Notes under the pieces: model-generated
The model's input: only the letters and a program-made list of their open reading frames with translations
Databases searched by the model: none
What the model was told of the DNA's origin: nothing
NCBI GenBank assembly: GCA_025558075.1
Contig: JAHLKF010000020.1
Location: 1 to 64,000, forward strand
Reading direction: 5' to 3'
DNA: 64,000 nucleotides
Origin: Gaertneriomyces semiglobifer
Lineage: Eukaryota > Chytridiomycota > Chytridiomycetes > Spizellomycetales > Spizellomycetaceae
Program-made: the position numbers and the translations under genes
Shown: one piece after another, positions 44,801 to 55,479 of the stretch
Position numbering within the stretch: the first letter of the stretch is position 1
Layout of the letters: every line of letters begins with the position of its first letter

Positions 44801-45353
44801 CTCGTGGTGTATCCACAGTCGGTGTGCCAGCAGCAGACTTGTCCGTCCTAGACTCAATCACTAGAGCTCCACTTCCGACTGCCTTTCCTGTTCGCAAGTT
44901 TTCCATTGCTTGAGTGGCGACAAGGCTGGGTGCCGGATTGGACTGGGGCAAGGCAGCAGTAGCTGTGAGAGATGCAGGCTTTGCCAATGACGGCGGCTTA
45001 TAGTCCTCATCCAATAGTCCAGCAAGAATGTCATCCACGCTGTTGCTTGCATTGAGCTGTTTAGAGGGAATCGATAGGGCTTGTGGCCTTGATGCACTAG
45101 ACGCAGATGGCATAGATGTAGAGACGGAAGGCTGGAAGATTGGGGCGGCATGTTTGGGTGTTGCAGCTATCACTGAAGCTATTTAAGTGTCAGGCTTAAG
45201 AGTCTTTACCCCATCAGCGCTAGAGAGTCTGCATTTGCACTTACGCTTCCCAGCAGCAGCGTCCTGAAAACTCTTCTTTTTCGGCGCTTCATCGTCACTT
45301 ATAAGCAAATCATCTAGATCACTGCCAATATCGAAAGAGTCCGAATCCGCCAT
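41874..45353 (-). CDS. Coiled-coil protein, candidate FBF1-like transition-fibre protein
   Basis: Exon 1 (45353-45245, MADSDSFDIGSDLDDLLISD) joins through a 66 nt intron in phase 1 to the exon 45178-41874. The N-terminal half is disordered with recurring short motifs: VDDILAGLLDEDYKPP, ILDLLASDSPQPRRR, ILNLLASDSPELGRR and DVFIPDFLLQPSSGG. The C-terminal half, about residues 640-1000, is a continuous Glu/Arg/Lys/Gln-rich coiled coil. The end is a folded-looking helical tail (SLLVSLSTHLANLTSSA). DDxL-type N-terminal repeats, an FxPDFL motif and a long C-terminal coiled coil match my memory of FBF1, which docks basal bodies. With AK9 next door this fits a flagellated cell, but the identification needs a profile search. 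Confidence 0.5.
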
Positions 45354-45651
45354 CGTCCGAGCACTGTAAATACGCCTGACAAGCAACGCTCAGTTCGCAC
45401 TTTCTGCGACGATTGTAACGCGTTCGAGTCGGAGATGACATAAGCCGCACACGTAATATGTCCTTTTACGACCAAATTACGAGACTGATTACATCATCAG
45501 CATTCAACGTCGCGAAGAGTTGCGACCTGCGAACGCCTCTGCGAACATCGCACTCCATCATCACACCCACTGCGTAGTATTCGTAGAGTGACTTGAGAGA
45601 GGGGACAGAGAACAGGGAGAGAGCAGAACGATAAAACATTCCATCCAGAAA

Positions 45652-46443
45652 ATGACACGCCTCCTCATAGCGTTCGTGCTTTTGTCTGTGGCATCACTCA
45701 TCGTAGATGTGGATGCCTTTCCCAACACAGTCCCATTCGCCCTCTGGTCTCGGACCCAACAGTAAGTTGTTTTTCTCTTTGAACGCCGGGCTATCCCCAG
45801 GACGATTTTGTCGTTTCTGATCTTAAAACTTCAAATGTAGAATCAATTTCAAGCCACCTACACTGGCATCGTCGTCCTCGCTCAATACCCTGTTTGCTAA
45901 TGTCGAGTGTCCGGAGAATGCCATAGTATATATATCAGATAATGTGCGTCGTGAATTGTGCCATTTGCTTTTGCGATGTCACGTACTTATCGTTGCGATG
46001 TGGTGGACCAGGCCAAGGTGGATCTGTCGACGATCTCTCAACAGCCAACGGTGACAATTCCGTATCTCGACGCGACAGTGGACCAAGTTGTCGACGGGTT
46101 GAAAGCAAAATGTGGGAACGCCCAGATCTCAGTAGTGGATATTAAGGGCAACCATCTCCTCCCACGCGACTCTATCTCCAACTCGGCTCTCACTATCATC
46201 ACATCTCACAAACCCACATCTACTCTACTGCAAAAGCGGCAACCGGTACCAACCCCCACACAGAAACCCTGGTCCCAGCGGTCGTTGTTTGAAAAATACA
46301 ACTACTTCTCCGCAGGGCTCTTCATGTCTATCTTCGCCATGATTCCCGTGGTGCTTGTGGCGTTGATGGGTGTCAGGATTCTGGGAAGTGTTCAGGTCCC
46401 GACGAAGTGGGAAAAAGCGAAGAAGGAGGGACGGAATATGTAG
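45652..46443 (+). CDS. Big1/Voa1-like V-ATPase V0 assembly factor (ATP6AP1-related)
   Basis: Three exons (45652-45761, 45841-45943, 46012-46443) give 214 residues; phases agree. There is a signal peptide (MTRLLIAFVLLSVASLIVDV) and then NTVPFALWS, the characteristic N-terminal segment. The lumenal domain is short and carries Cys (VECPENAIVYISD, AKCGNAQISVVD). A single C-terminal TM helix (FMSIFAMIPVVLVALMGV) is followed by a short cytosolic tail with lysines (TKWEKAKKEGRNM), as in fungal Big1/Voa1. Known members act in the ER in V0 assembly and are linked to cell-wall beta-1,6-glucan. The call rests on topology and the terminal motifs rather than a long match. Confidence 0.65.
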
Positions 46444-46774
46444 GACTGCTGAGCTTGGTCGTGGATGCCATAAAGTCCTCTTGTGCTGGTTAAGTAATAG
46501 ACTCGGAATGGGACGTGTGTTGTTTCGCATTGGTAGTCGAATTTGTGGAGGCGTGCTTTGAACTACAGACAGTGCATGTGTGCTCCCTTCCTCTTTTACT
46601 TCTTGAATGTCTTTATTATATACCGTTCTATGCTTTGTCCAAGGTCGATCTCCAAAAAAATATATGCTATGCTTCCAAAAACTGAATCCATGCCAAATGA
46701 TGAAAGAGAAACAAAATCTAATTTCTACGAAATGCCGGGTTCCATAAAACACTTTGTCGATTTCCATGTAACTT
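46444..46774. other. Convergent 3' intergenic region
   Basis: About 330 nt between two convergent genes; AT-rich toward the right, suitable for two 3' UTRs. No gene seen. Confidence 0.5.
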
Positions 46775-47878
46775 TTACACAACTTCTTTCGATAAATAGT
46801 CCACCATGTCCTTGACACTCAACACGCCGACGACTTTACGGCCCTCCACAAAAAACACATGATGAATCACATTCACCACCATCTGTCTGATGCACTCGCG
46901 TAGTGAGATATCCAAGGTCGCCAGCAGATGAGAGTACGTGGCGTTATGCGCGACTAGAAAATCGCGAGTGGGAAGGAAGAGATCCGTTGCGTTGAGGGCG
47001 TGAATTGATTTAAGGTGGCGGAGGGTCATGATACCCAAAAGCTCTTTCTCGTCAGCAGAGGATGAAGAAGACGACGAAGAGGAGCCGGAGGAGAGGACGG
47101 GCATGGCTGTCACACCTTCCCGTACCAGACGAGTCAAACTGTCCATGACCATCATACGGCCATCGAGGCATTTAACGGGTCGCGCGGAGAACCCGAGAGA
47201 AGAGAGGGAAGTGTCTGGGGAGGGGTGAAGAGTGTCGAGGTTGAGGAGCATGGCTTCGAGGAGGGCAGTCATGGTGAGGAGTCGAGGTGTTTGATGGTCC
47301 GAATTGAGGTAACACACCACGCGAGCGAGAGAGTGGGTTTGGAGAGTGAAGATGACGGTGGAGACCGGTGTGGAGGGTGCAACGTAAACGGTGGGGTTGT
47401 TTGAGGAAAAGTTGGCGATGGAGGAACACGAAATGGAGAGAAGGGAAGGAAGGGATTCTGAAAAGAGCTTGGTGCCGAGTTGATGGTAAGCATTTGTGAG
47501 GAAACAGGCAATGTCGAGGATATCAATGAGTGGCAGTTCATTCATCGTGGCACTGCCATTGCCAGTACTACTGGTCTTGGTACTTCGTTCGATATTGTTA
47601 CTGGCGTGCCCATCAGTAACTACCGTCGGTCGGTCGTGTCGTTGTTCGGAGACTAACCCTTGTCGCCCCGCCTTGTCCTCTACGGCTTCCTTTCCCGTTT
47701 GCCTGATTACCGGGACACAGCTTACTCCCCCTCTTCTCAATATCGTCAATAATCCCACCAGAGTCTCCTCTTCAGTGATTGTCACCGTCGGCCGGTTCAT
47801 CAGCAGAAACTCGGTGATGGGCCGTGCGAACTGGGACTGTCTTTGCGCCGCCGTATAATACGATTGTTCTTGACCCAT
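46775..47878 (-). CDS. CBS-domain protein, AMPK-gamma/Snf4-like architecture
   Basis: Intronless frame of 367 residues from MGQEQSYY at 47878; Gly2 followed by Ser6 is a plausible N-myristoylation signal, so it may be membrane-tethered. Four CBS-like units are visible. The first is ITEFLLMNRPTVTITEEETL, ending SCVPVI. The second begins NPTVYVAPSTPVSTVIFTL. The third is KCLDGRMMVMDSLTRLV, ending TAMPVL. The last ends HHVFFVEGRKVVGVLSVKDM. Such pairs of Bateman modules bind adenine nucleotides. A Ser-only run (about nine Ser) interrupts the third unit. It could be an AMPK-gamma relative or another adenylate sensor. Confidence 0.72.
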   Translation of the reverse strand: MGQEQSYYTAAQRQSQFARPITEFLLMNRPTVTITEEETLVGLLTILRRGGVSCVPVIRQTGKEAVEDKAGRQGLVSEQRHDRPTVVTDGHASNNIERSTKTSSTGNGSATMNELPLIDILDIACFLTNAYHQLGTKLFSESLPSLLSISCSSIANFSSNNPTVYVAPSTPVSTVIFTLQTHSLARVVCYLNSDHQTPRLLTMTALLEAMLLNLDTLHPSPDTSLSSLGFSARPVKCLDGRMMVMDSLTRLVREGVTAMPVLSSGSSSSSSSSSADEKELLGIMTLRHLKSIHALNATDLFLPTRDFLVAHNATYSHLLATLDISLRECIRQMVVNVIHHVFFVEGRKVVGVLSVKDMVDYLSKEVV

Positions 47879-49148
47879 GGCTGTATGGAGAAAGGTGGTG
47901 CTGGCTGCATATGTGTGAGTTATGTATTTATTTCTGGCCGGGTTACTTTTTCGTATGTCCAGTCTGAAGTGTGACATTTTCGCGGATTTTTGGCAGCGAC
48001 AGCAATTCCCGCAGCAGGAATCTTATCTTCATCGCATCGCTCTCAATTCCAGAAGCCGTTGCCTCCAATCCTTTGTATAGCGCTACGACACTCTGTCTTC
48101 GTCCCATCCTGTCTTCATCGCCTCCGCACAACAGCGCATCCCAAGTGCGTAAAGAGGAATAGATTGTTCAGCCAGTGATGCAAGGCTGATACCGTTCCAT
48201 CTCTAACCAAATGAACGAGAGCAAGACGCCATGGTCATATCCACCGTATCTGCCTTTGATCGGTTCGTGCAAAGTTGGACCACCTTGATCACATCTGCAG
48301 CCCACTCTCAGCGCAACAAGTATTATACGGGGAGAGGCTATTCCTTCAAATAGGAGCTCACATCGCCCGCAGCCGGATGGGAAAGCCAATCTATCTGCAC
48401 ATACTCAACTAAAGGGAGCCGAAAGCCCATGATATGCTCTTTTCGCTCCATCATTCGAAACCGCTTCGAATATGTCGAGCGACTCGAGACGCCAGCACGT
48501 CCCGAAAACGTTCCCAGTCGAATAAGCACTACCACTCTGAGTTTGAATTTCTAGCTCTAATCGTTACCCACCAAATCTCCGCGGAAAAGCAGCAGCGAGT
48601 GCCGACAAGCAAGCGTTGATGGGAAAGAGAAGGTGAACGGAGGATGCAAAGCAATACCTCACCCTGTCGGCCATACATTTTGCAGAAGGTTTTGCTTTCG
48701 GAAATACCCGAGTGACATCTCTCACCACATTGAATGTTAGCTTCAAAGAAATAAAGGTCGAAATGTATACTCGTCACAATGTCATATAAACAAAGAAGTA
48801 CAAAAGAAAACAAAAGTAGAATACAAAAGGAAATAGAATTCATGTCAGGGGCTTTTCCTCAAGTGTTCCCTTCACTTGTGGTGCCACTCATGTACCCCAT
48901 CTCTCATCCGCTCCCTAAACAACGGCCCAAAAAGAAAGACGCTGTCGGTCAAACCCAGAAAAAAGCAAGCAAAAGCGACGCCCGACACCGTCTTTCATAC
49001 GCCCGTGGTCGCCCGTACCGTTCCCATCCAACAAAACCAAAATAATAAGTAAGAACTCGGGGAAACAATGGAATGAATCCTCGATTGGGCGAATAAGTGC
49101 AACAAACGCGCCATCGGCCTCACACCAATTCATCGGAGGACAATCACA
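47879..49148. other. Intergenic, no gene recognised
   Basis: A 1.3 kb interval between two minus-strand genes. Short ORFs only; the stretch near 48780-48840 is A-rich on the plus strand. Confidence 0.5.
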
Positions 49149-51173
49149 CTATACGCCCAAATCATCGCCTTCAAAAGACGCCACACCCACACCCACCCCT
49201 CTCACCACCCCAACCCCTTCCTCTAAACACTCGACCAAATTCCGGCATCCACTGACCACCGCCCCATCCACATCTCCGCCCATTCCCTTTTTCCGACGCC
49301 ACACACTCCCGACCTGTCCCAGCAACGCCATCGCTTTGCGTTCGATCCCGTCCCATCGCGCCACCAATACAGTGTCGCTGGACTGTCGCACGACGGGCGC
49401 AAACGTCGTAAGAAAGGTAGTAGAGGTCATCAGGATAGTTTCGGCTGTGGAAAAGTAGGTGTTGCTGCTGTTGGGCGCCGGCGACGAGGACGGCCGCTGG
49501 GTGTGGTGAGCTTGGAGAGAGGAGAAAGAGGATACGAGTGTGGTGTGAAGGTCATGAAGAGTGTGGAGGTTGGGCTTCGGACGAGGGATGGATTTGAAAG
49601 AGAGAGGCCTTTCAGACGACGGCGGGTTGGTCGGGGAAAGGAGAGGCTTTTCGGTGGGAGAAGCAATAGAGGGCGGTGGAGAGCTGGGCTCACGAGGAGG
49701 TGGTGAAGGAGACGGTGTAGGGGGTGTGTGCAACATCCCATTAGGGGACGTAGGCGAAACCGGGGGTTCAGCGGCAGATGCGATGAGATGGGTTGTGAGG
49801 ACTGGTGGAAGTGATGGTACAGGCGACGGTTCAATAATAGTCGGCTCTGCCTGAGACGGTTCCGTATCTGTCCGAGAACAGGCAATGTCGCTAGACGTCA
49901 CCTCCTCCAAGGAGGGGTCTGTGGGAGGAGACGGTAATGGAGGTGCGATGCAATGACTTTCATCATTCAAATCGACAAGGTCTTTCTCCTTTTGATCGCA
50001 GTCGCCTTTGTCGTGCAGCTGTCCCCTTTCTTTTTCTCCATCCTCCATGGCAGCACGATGTTCACCTTGAGGCGCATCCTCTTCTACAACACCACCCGTC
50101 TTGACAATGACGTGCACTTGGAACATCCCGGGACTAGCAAGCCGAACCTCATGTACCTCATCCTCTTCATGTTGCGATGAATGAGGAGATTCTTCTGACC
50201 GCGGTGAATGGACAGGCGGAAAATGCGTCAAGAGGGACATTGTCGTAGTCGTGGTGGTAGCAGCGATCATGGACATGGGTCTGGGACGTCTCGTAGCAGT
50301 AGTTGTAGTGGTTGTTCTGGTGACGGTGGGGGCTGTTGAGATTACCGATGTTCTCGACGGTCTCGCCAGAGATACTGGAGGGGACATCATGGACATGGGT
50401 CGAGGCCGTCTGGTGTTCGTAGCTGTAGACGTAGTTTCAATTCTCCTGGGCGTCGGAGTAGTAGGCGATAATATACTCGACCGCCGCGCAGCGGAGAGAT
50501 TTGAATTCACTTTGGCCGTGATATGCGAGAAATCCGGTCTAGGGCTGGAAGAAGAAAAGACGGGCGCACTAGCGGTCGAGGAGATGGAGGATGACCGGGC
50601 ATGGCGGTTTGACATCGGCATGGACGTAGGAACAGGGGGTGTAGGTCTTCCTTGCCTTGCGAGCATGGAGTCTCTTCTTCCCTGCCCTGCAATTAATGAA
50701 TCTCGTCGTCCCCGTTGTTCATTCGGACTACTGTTGATGTTCATACTGATCTCTCTCGCTTCATTTCGACTATGGGACACCCGTGCCCATCGATCCGCGG
50801 CCTCGTTCGCTTCGACTCGTCTGATGGCCTTGACGATTTCAACCCGTTTCTTGGCTTCATCGATGCGCTCTGCACGCAGTCTGCAGGCGACACAACCTGA
50901 GCGGTGAGACTTGTGTGCGAAAGGAGTGGTAGCGGTGGTGGTGGTGGTGGAAGGAGCGTGCAATTCGGAGGGATGATTGTGAGTGTGAGCATCATAGAAA
51001 GCGTGATCTACCACGGCAATCGAATGGCGGTAGTGCTGATTATTGCTATTCCGACGTCGACTTGTAGCGGTAGTTCTTGTATCAACAGCAGCATCATTAT
51101 GGATGAGAGCACTGGCAGTAGTTGCAGTGGCTGGAGGAGTAGAGGAACTTGGATGCGATAGGCCCCCAATCAT
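49149..51173 (-). CDS. Hypothetical Ser/Thr/Pro-rich protein
   Basis: Single open frame; I start it at MIGGLSHPSSS (51173), giving 674 residues, since the upstream codons carry no better Met. Most of the chain is low complexity: poly-Thr/Ala tracts, RPRPMSM repeats (three copies) and a Pro/Ser-rich centre. One ordered segment is basic and helical: CVACRLRAERIDEAKKRVEI followed by VKAIRRVEANEAADRWARV. A second, near the C-terminus, reads AETILMTSTTFLTTFAPVV and GIERKAMALLGQVGSVW. No family recognised. Its length and codon continuity support a real gene. Confidence 0.55.
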   Translation of the reverse strand: MIGGLSHPSSSTPPATATTASALIHNDAAVDTRTTATSRRRNSNNQHYRHSIAVVDHAFYDAHTHNHPSELHAPSTTTTTATTPFAHKSHRSGCVACRLRAERIDEAKKRVEIVKAIRRVEANEAADRWARVSHSRNEAREISMNINSSPNEQRGRRDSLIAGQGRRDSMLARQGRPTPPVPTSMPMSNRHARSSSISSTASAPVFSSSSPRPDFSHITAKVNSNLSAARRSSILSPTTPTPRRIETTSTATNTRRPRPMSMMSPPVSLARPSRTSVISTAPTVTRTTTTTTATRRPRPMSMIAATTTTTTMSLLTHFPPVHSPRSEESPHSSQHEEDEVHEVRLASPGMFQVHVIVKTGGVVEEDAPQGEHRAAMEDGEKERGQLHDKGDCDQKEKDLVDLNDESHCIAPPLPSPPTDPSLEEVTSSDIACSRTDTEPSQAEPTIIEPSPVPSLPPVLTTHLIASAAEPPVSPTSPNGMLHTPPTPSPSPPPREPSSPPPSIASPTEKPLLSPTNPPSSERPLSFKSIPRPKPNLHTLHDLHTTLVSSFSSLQAHHTQRPSSSPAPNSSNTYFSTAETILMTSTTFLTTFAPVVRQSSDTVLVARWDGIERKAMALLGQVGSVWRRKKGMGGDVDGAVVSGCRNLVECLEEGVGVVRGVGVGVASFEGDDLGV

Positions 51174-52349
51174 AGCTGTGTAATAAAATTGAGTATGTTC
51201 AGCAGCAGCAAGCAGCAAGGGCTATGCGAAGACAGCTGGAGTAGAGAGCGAGAGAGTAATATTGATGAGCAGAGTAGGATGCTCCAAGTCTTTCCGCTAA
51301 AAGAAGGTCGGTGGCCTTTTCCTTTCTGCGAGTGCGACAACACGCGCGACGTTTTGGAGTTGCGTGCAACCAATTGACCAAAATGCAAAGCGATACGAGC
51401 ATTAGAACAGGGGGAATATGGCATTATGGGCGGCATTTGAGAGTGCTCTACTGCATTGCATTGCTGCTGTCAACGTCAACCGGCAGTGCATGCACTTTGT
51501 CCAGTCAGGGGTGATCATTCGTAGCGGCGCTGCGAGTATCCGTCCATAACATTTCCATACAGCAATGAAGGAGCAATGCCTTTTGATTTGATTGGAGAGC
51601 GGTAGACTACTTATCTGTCAAGAAAGTATCTATTGCCGCGTATGGTATCTCATGGCCATCCGCCTGGACATGCAGTCCAATCGCCGGATGCGGCCATATA
51701 TGCCCAAGAGCGTCCTGACTACTTGCTACATACTGCCGCCTGCCGTTCTGCAAATGGACCTCTGCTTCATTCATTCACATTCACATTTCAGCTCATTCAT
51801 TATCCCCACCTCACATCACATCACATCACAACTCATCATGTCCGTGTGTGTCCGTTGTGTGATATTTCACACCTCCAACAACTGTAAAAAAGCGTGTGCG
51901 CAGCAAACGAAGAAAGCAAAAATAAAAACAACAGCTTCTTCTCCCCGAAAGCGGAGAGCGACAAAAATGTCATCGCACAGCACACGGTCGTGTTCGTCCA
52001 CCATTTTCGAAGGCTCCGCTCGGAGGTAGGCGCAGGCAGAAGTTTCTGAAGTGAGCGAGACCGAGAGCCAGTGATGCTCATTGTGAACCGTCCGGCAAGT
52101 CGAGGTTCGGCTCTGCTCCGAGAGCGGAGGTAGGCGCAGGCAGAAGTTTCTGAAGTGAGCCGTCCCGCAGGTCCAGGTTCGGCCCGGTCTCGGAGCAGAG
52201 CGTAGCAAAAGCAAAATGGCCAGCTCATCACCAACCAACCAGGTCTATGAATCCAGGTTTCATCACCAGGCCGCTTTCTGGAACAAACTTTGCATGAAAG
52301 CTTAATACAGGAATTCCAAGAAAGAATAATCTGTAAAGGCAACAGGCAC
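51174..52349. other. Intergenic, carries a repeated block just upstream of the Crinkler-like gene
   Basis: No supported ORF. Contains CATT/CACAT-rich simple sequence around 51770-51840 and the repeat block at 52021-52201. Confidence 0.5.
52021..52201. repeat. 36-nt direct repeat with flanking imperfect and inverted repeats
   Basis: The 36 nt at 52021-52056 recur exactly at 52125-52160 (core AGGTAGGCGCAGGCAGAAGT). Between and after them CCGTCC...AGGTTCGGC recurs imperfectly (about 52085-52111 and 52158-52183). GCTCTGCTCCGAG at 52110-52122 is the perfect inverse of 52189-52201. It lies 150-330 nt upstream of an ATG. Confidence 0.9.
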
Positions 52350-54753
52350 ATGCCCGAACTCTACTGTCTCTTGTACGGGGACCACCCTCGTCGGGTGTTC
52401 CATATCACCCTCCCATCCTCATCAGACTCTTCGCAAACACTGCTCGACGTACGAGACCAGATCCTCGCCGTCGCCCCACTCCCGCGTAACACCCCAGCTG
52501 CCAACCTCCGTCTCTTCCGCATTAACGAACCCGACGTCTCTTTGAACGACGAACGCCTTGTTGCTGTCGCGGCAACGTCGGAAGCAGACCGCAGAGATGT
52601 TAACGACGTGTTTTCCGTCACCGAAGCCGAGGATCTGTTCTTGAGTGTGTGGGACTGGTTGGACGTCGAAAGATGCCAAGGACGGCCGCGGCTGGACTTG
52701 TTCGTCCGTGTCGAAGCACCACAAGTGGAAGGAAACGGAGACAGAAGGAGTATCATTGGTGCTGGCACTGGTGGTGACGTGACACTGCAGATCGAGTCAC
52801 CTCCATCGTACGAGTTGGCAGTGCAAGAGGGTATCGCCGACGCATCCGCTCAGGAGGAGACCACACCAACTGTAAACGTGCAGTCTGGGCGGCCGCCTGC
52901 ACAACGGATCTCACAAAGCGCCTCATTGCTCGAGCGAGAGCCTGCTACCCCCGTCACCGCCGTTACTGCGCCAAATGGCCCATCACAGGAGAACCTTGAA
53001 AGAGAACCTGTTGTTGCCTCTGCACTGAATACCCCATCGCTCGAGAACGCACCAACACGCATAAACACCACCGACACGTCGCTTTTGAAGGCCTATGCGG
53101 GCCCTAGCGCCGCAGACGCACAAACCGGTCCATGGGATGGCAACGCTAGCAGCTCCTACCCCATTGACGTGAAGCACAAAATGTCTGATGGTGAAGAGGT
53201 TTATGGCCATGAAGGGTACCAGCAACCGCACGGTCTCGGAGCGTCGCATCCAGGTATATATTATTCGGGACATGACGATATGGACATCAAAGCTACTTCG
53301 ACCGTTGTGTATCCGCATTCAACCGCATATTCCTCGTCTCAGTATTTAGGTGCGTACTTGTTCTTCCAACCTCCAAACTCACGGAATGTGTTCTTTGAGA
53401 AGAGTGATTATTTACGCGTACTTCTCCTTTCCGTCAATCACAGCATCGGATGACGAAACCGCAACATCGCCACCTGCACCACCTCCTCTTCCAGTCAAGT
53501 ATGGTGCCGGGGGCACAGAGAATGTTTATGAGACGATCATTGATGGGCCGCTCGAGACCTATATAGAGGTTGGCCCACCTCGAAAACCGGCATGGATCAA
53601 GATTTGGATTGCCTGCACTATAGGCATCGCGACCGCGCTGGGCATCTTCTTTATCGTGCGATCGACAACGAGGGGCAGCAGGGGCGGAAGCAACGACGGT
53701 GGAGGCGATCTGGACATTGGCAGGGTCCCAAGTAATACAAACTATCTCCGCAAATTCTACGTTGGCGCCAAAGCCGATGTCAAACGGGTCATTCTGTCAC
53801 CCGACCATTCATATCTGTTTGCCTACACTGATGATCCCAAGGTACCTATTCAGCAGTTTAGTTTGTTGGGACCAGAGAACGCGGTGCGGGCTTATCCGAC
53901 GCCTGACACGAAAGCGAGCTCGCATGGATACGGGAGGGAAACTGCCATCGGTCTTGGCGACCAAGGGCAATCGCTATACCGTTCCCACGACATTGTACAA
54001 TATCCTGCAGTGGAAGGTCATCTATTGAAATACAACAGCGCGACGGGTGATCTGATATGGAACGCCACGTTTCCTGATATCATCCACAGTGTTTTTCCGG
54101 GGGGTGGAAGAGGACTGGACGATCCCAATACCGTGCTCGTCATGACTCCGCAAAACCTTTACCAACTCGACGCCCAAACAGGCGCTTACCGTGCCTCGGT
54201 CCGCTTCCCTGCCGCGAGGGACACTACGTATCCAACTCCCGCCCTCGTCACCCCCGACGGCAAGTCCGCATGGATAGTCCATGCGGGGAACAGCTACGTC
54301 ATGGTCAAGTACGATATATCCAACATGACCCCAGGGCCCATCGTGGATGTGAAACCAGCCGGGAAGACGGTTCCTCTGAAATACGCGAGCATCTCGGCGG
54401 TAGGTGTCGCGCCTGATAGTCAACATGTGTTTCTAGCAACCTCGAACAACGCGGTGGTGAAATTCTCTGCGACATCATCGGAATCAGAGGTTGGGGCTAG
54501 TGAGACGTATGGAATGAACGGCTACATGCGCGGCGTTGCGGTGCATCCGTGCAATTGCTTGCTGGCGGGTGTGTCCGAGGGAAGTGCGGTGCTGTATGAC
54601 CTTCGGCGGGGTAGGGCGTTGGTAAAGTTGGATACTGGGACGCAACTGGAGCTGTCGAGTGTGGATTTTTCTGCGGATGGGAAGATGCTGGCCATGGGGG
54701 ATGAGCAGGGTTGGATATGGCTTTGGGAGCTCCAGCAAGGGTGGTACGCGTGA
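52350..54753 (+). CDS. Crinkler-like N-domain / transmembrane / beta-propeller protein
   Basis: Two exons (52350-53349, 53444-54753; 94 nt intron, phase 1) give 769 residues. The first ~125 residues (LYCLLYGDHPRRVFHITLP, TLLDVRDQILAVAPL, LRLFRINEPDVSL) resemble the ubiquitin-like header domain of Crinkler (CRN) proteins. No signal peptide precedes it. A disordered stretch follows, with PPSYE and PPAPPPLP motifs. One TM helix lies at about residues 386-406 (WIACTIGIATALGIFFIV). The C-terminal ~330 residues read as repeated beta-propeller blades: VKRVILSPDHSYLFAYT, GHLLKYNSATGDLIWNATF, SISAVGVAPDSQHVFLATSN, MRGVAVHPCNCLLAGVSEGS and SSVDFSADGKMLAMGDEQG with WIWLWEL. This fits a single-pass membrane protein with an extracytosolic or lumenal propeller. 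Header assignment is by eye. Confidence 0.65.
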
Positions 54754-55116
54754 GAAACGAGCCTATTCATTCTTGGATGTGTTTATATACCTCTTTCTGT
54801 TTTGTTCCGAGATAGGATGAATGAATTTGCTGTAGATATGGTGGATACTAAAGAGAGTGACAGAGCGTATTATCACTCGCCCACCTGAGACGAAAGTTCA
54901 GTATCAATCTGTCATGTTCTGCCATAAGTTCCCTCTGATTAAACACCAGAATACATATGTACAGAGCAAGCAATATCAAGCTCAACAAACAACAGATGTG
55001 AGAACAATAATATCGCGCAGTTTCCTGTGGAAACTGCAGAATGTGACACCTTGAATGAGTCTGGACTCATGCGGTTGTTAACCGACCGTAATTTGAGGCG
55101 TCTCTTCGTGCTGAGG

Positions 55117-55479
55117 TCAGCACGCAAGCCTAGGGCGTGATGTGCGAGGTCGGGGAAGACTCTCCAGGATTTGAGATAAAGTGGGCACAGTGCTGACCTG
55201 AAGGGCAGATTGACTAGTAACCCCAAACTGAGCTTCCAAGTTCGAGATCTGGGTGGTCATCTTGTCGACAGCTCTGCGTAGGTCCACTAAGTTTCCCACG
55301 ATTTTCTCTTTGGTGGCCGCAAGCTCCTTTTCGAGTGTGCGTGACTTCTGCTCTAGTTGGGTGTGCTTGAGCATCATCTTTCGCACCTCTTCATCCATCT
55401 GGCTGATAGGCTCGGTGAGAATGGGAGAGTTCTGTATCTCCACCTTGTTCTGTCGTTTTCGAGTAGAACGCGGCATCAT
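55117..55479 (-). CDS. Small coiled-coil protein, function unknown
   Basis: A 120-residue frame starting MMPRSTRKRQ. A basic N-terminus is followed by a continuous amphipathic coiled coil (MDEEVRKMMLKHTQLEQKSR to VDKMTTQISNLEAQFG). The C-terminus is short and Pro/Arg-rich (ESLPRPRTSRPRLAC). It is convergent with the Crinkler-like gene. No family recognised; a small complex subunit is plausible. Confidence 0.5.
   Translation of the reverse strand: MMPRSTRKRQNKVEIQNSPILTEPISQMDEEVRKMMLKHTQLEQKSRTLEKELAATKEKIVGNLVDLRRAVDKMTTQISNLEAQFGVTSQSALQVSTVPTLSQILESLPRPRTSRPRLAC

Noticed and set aside
50251..50907. Val/Gly-rich 218-residue plus-strand ORF
   Set aside because: Antisense to the Thr/Ala tracts of the hypothetical gene 49149-51173.
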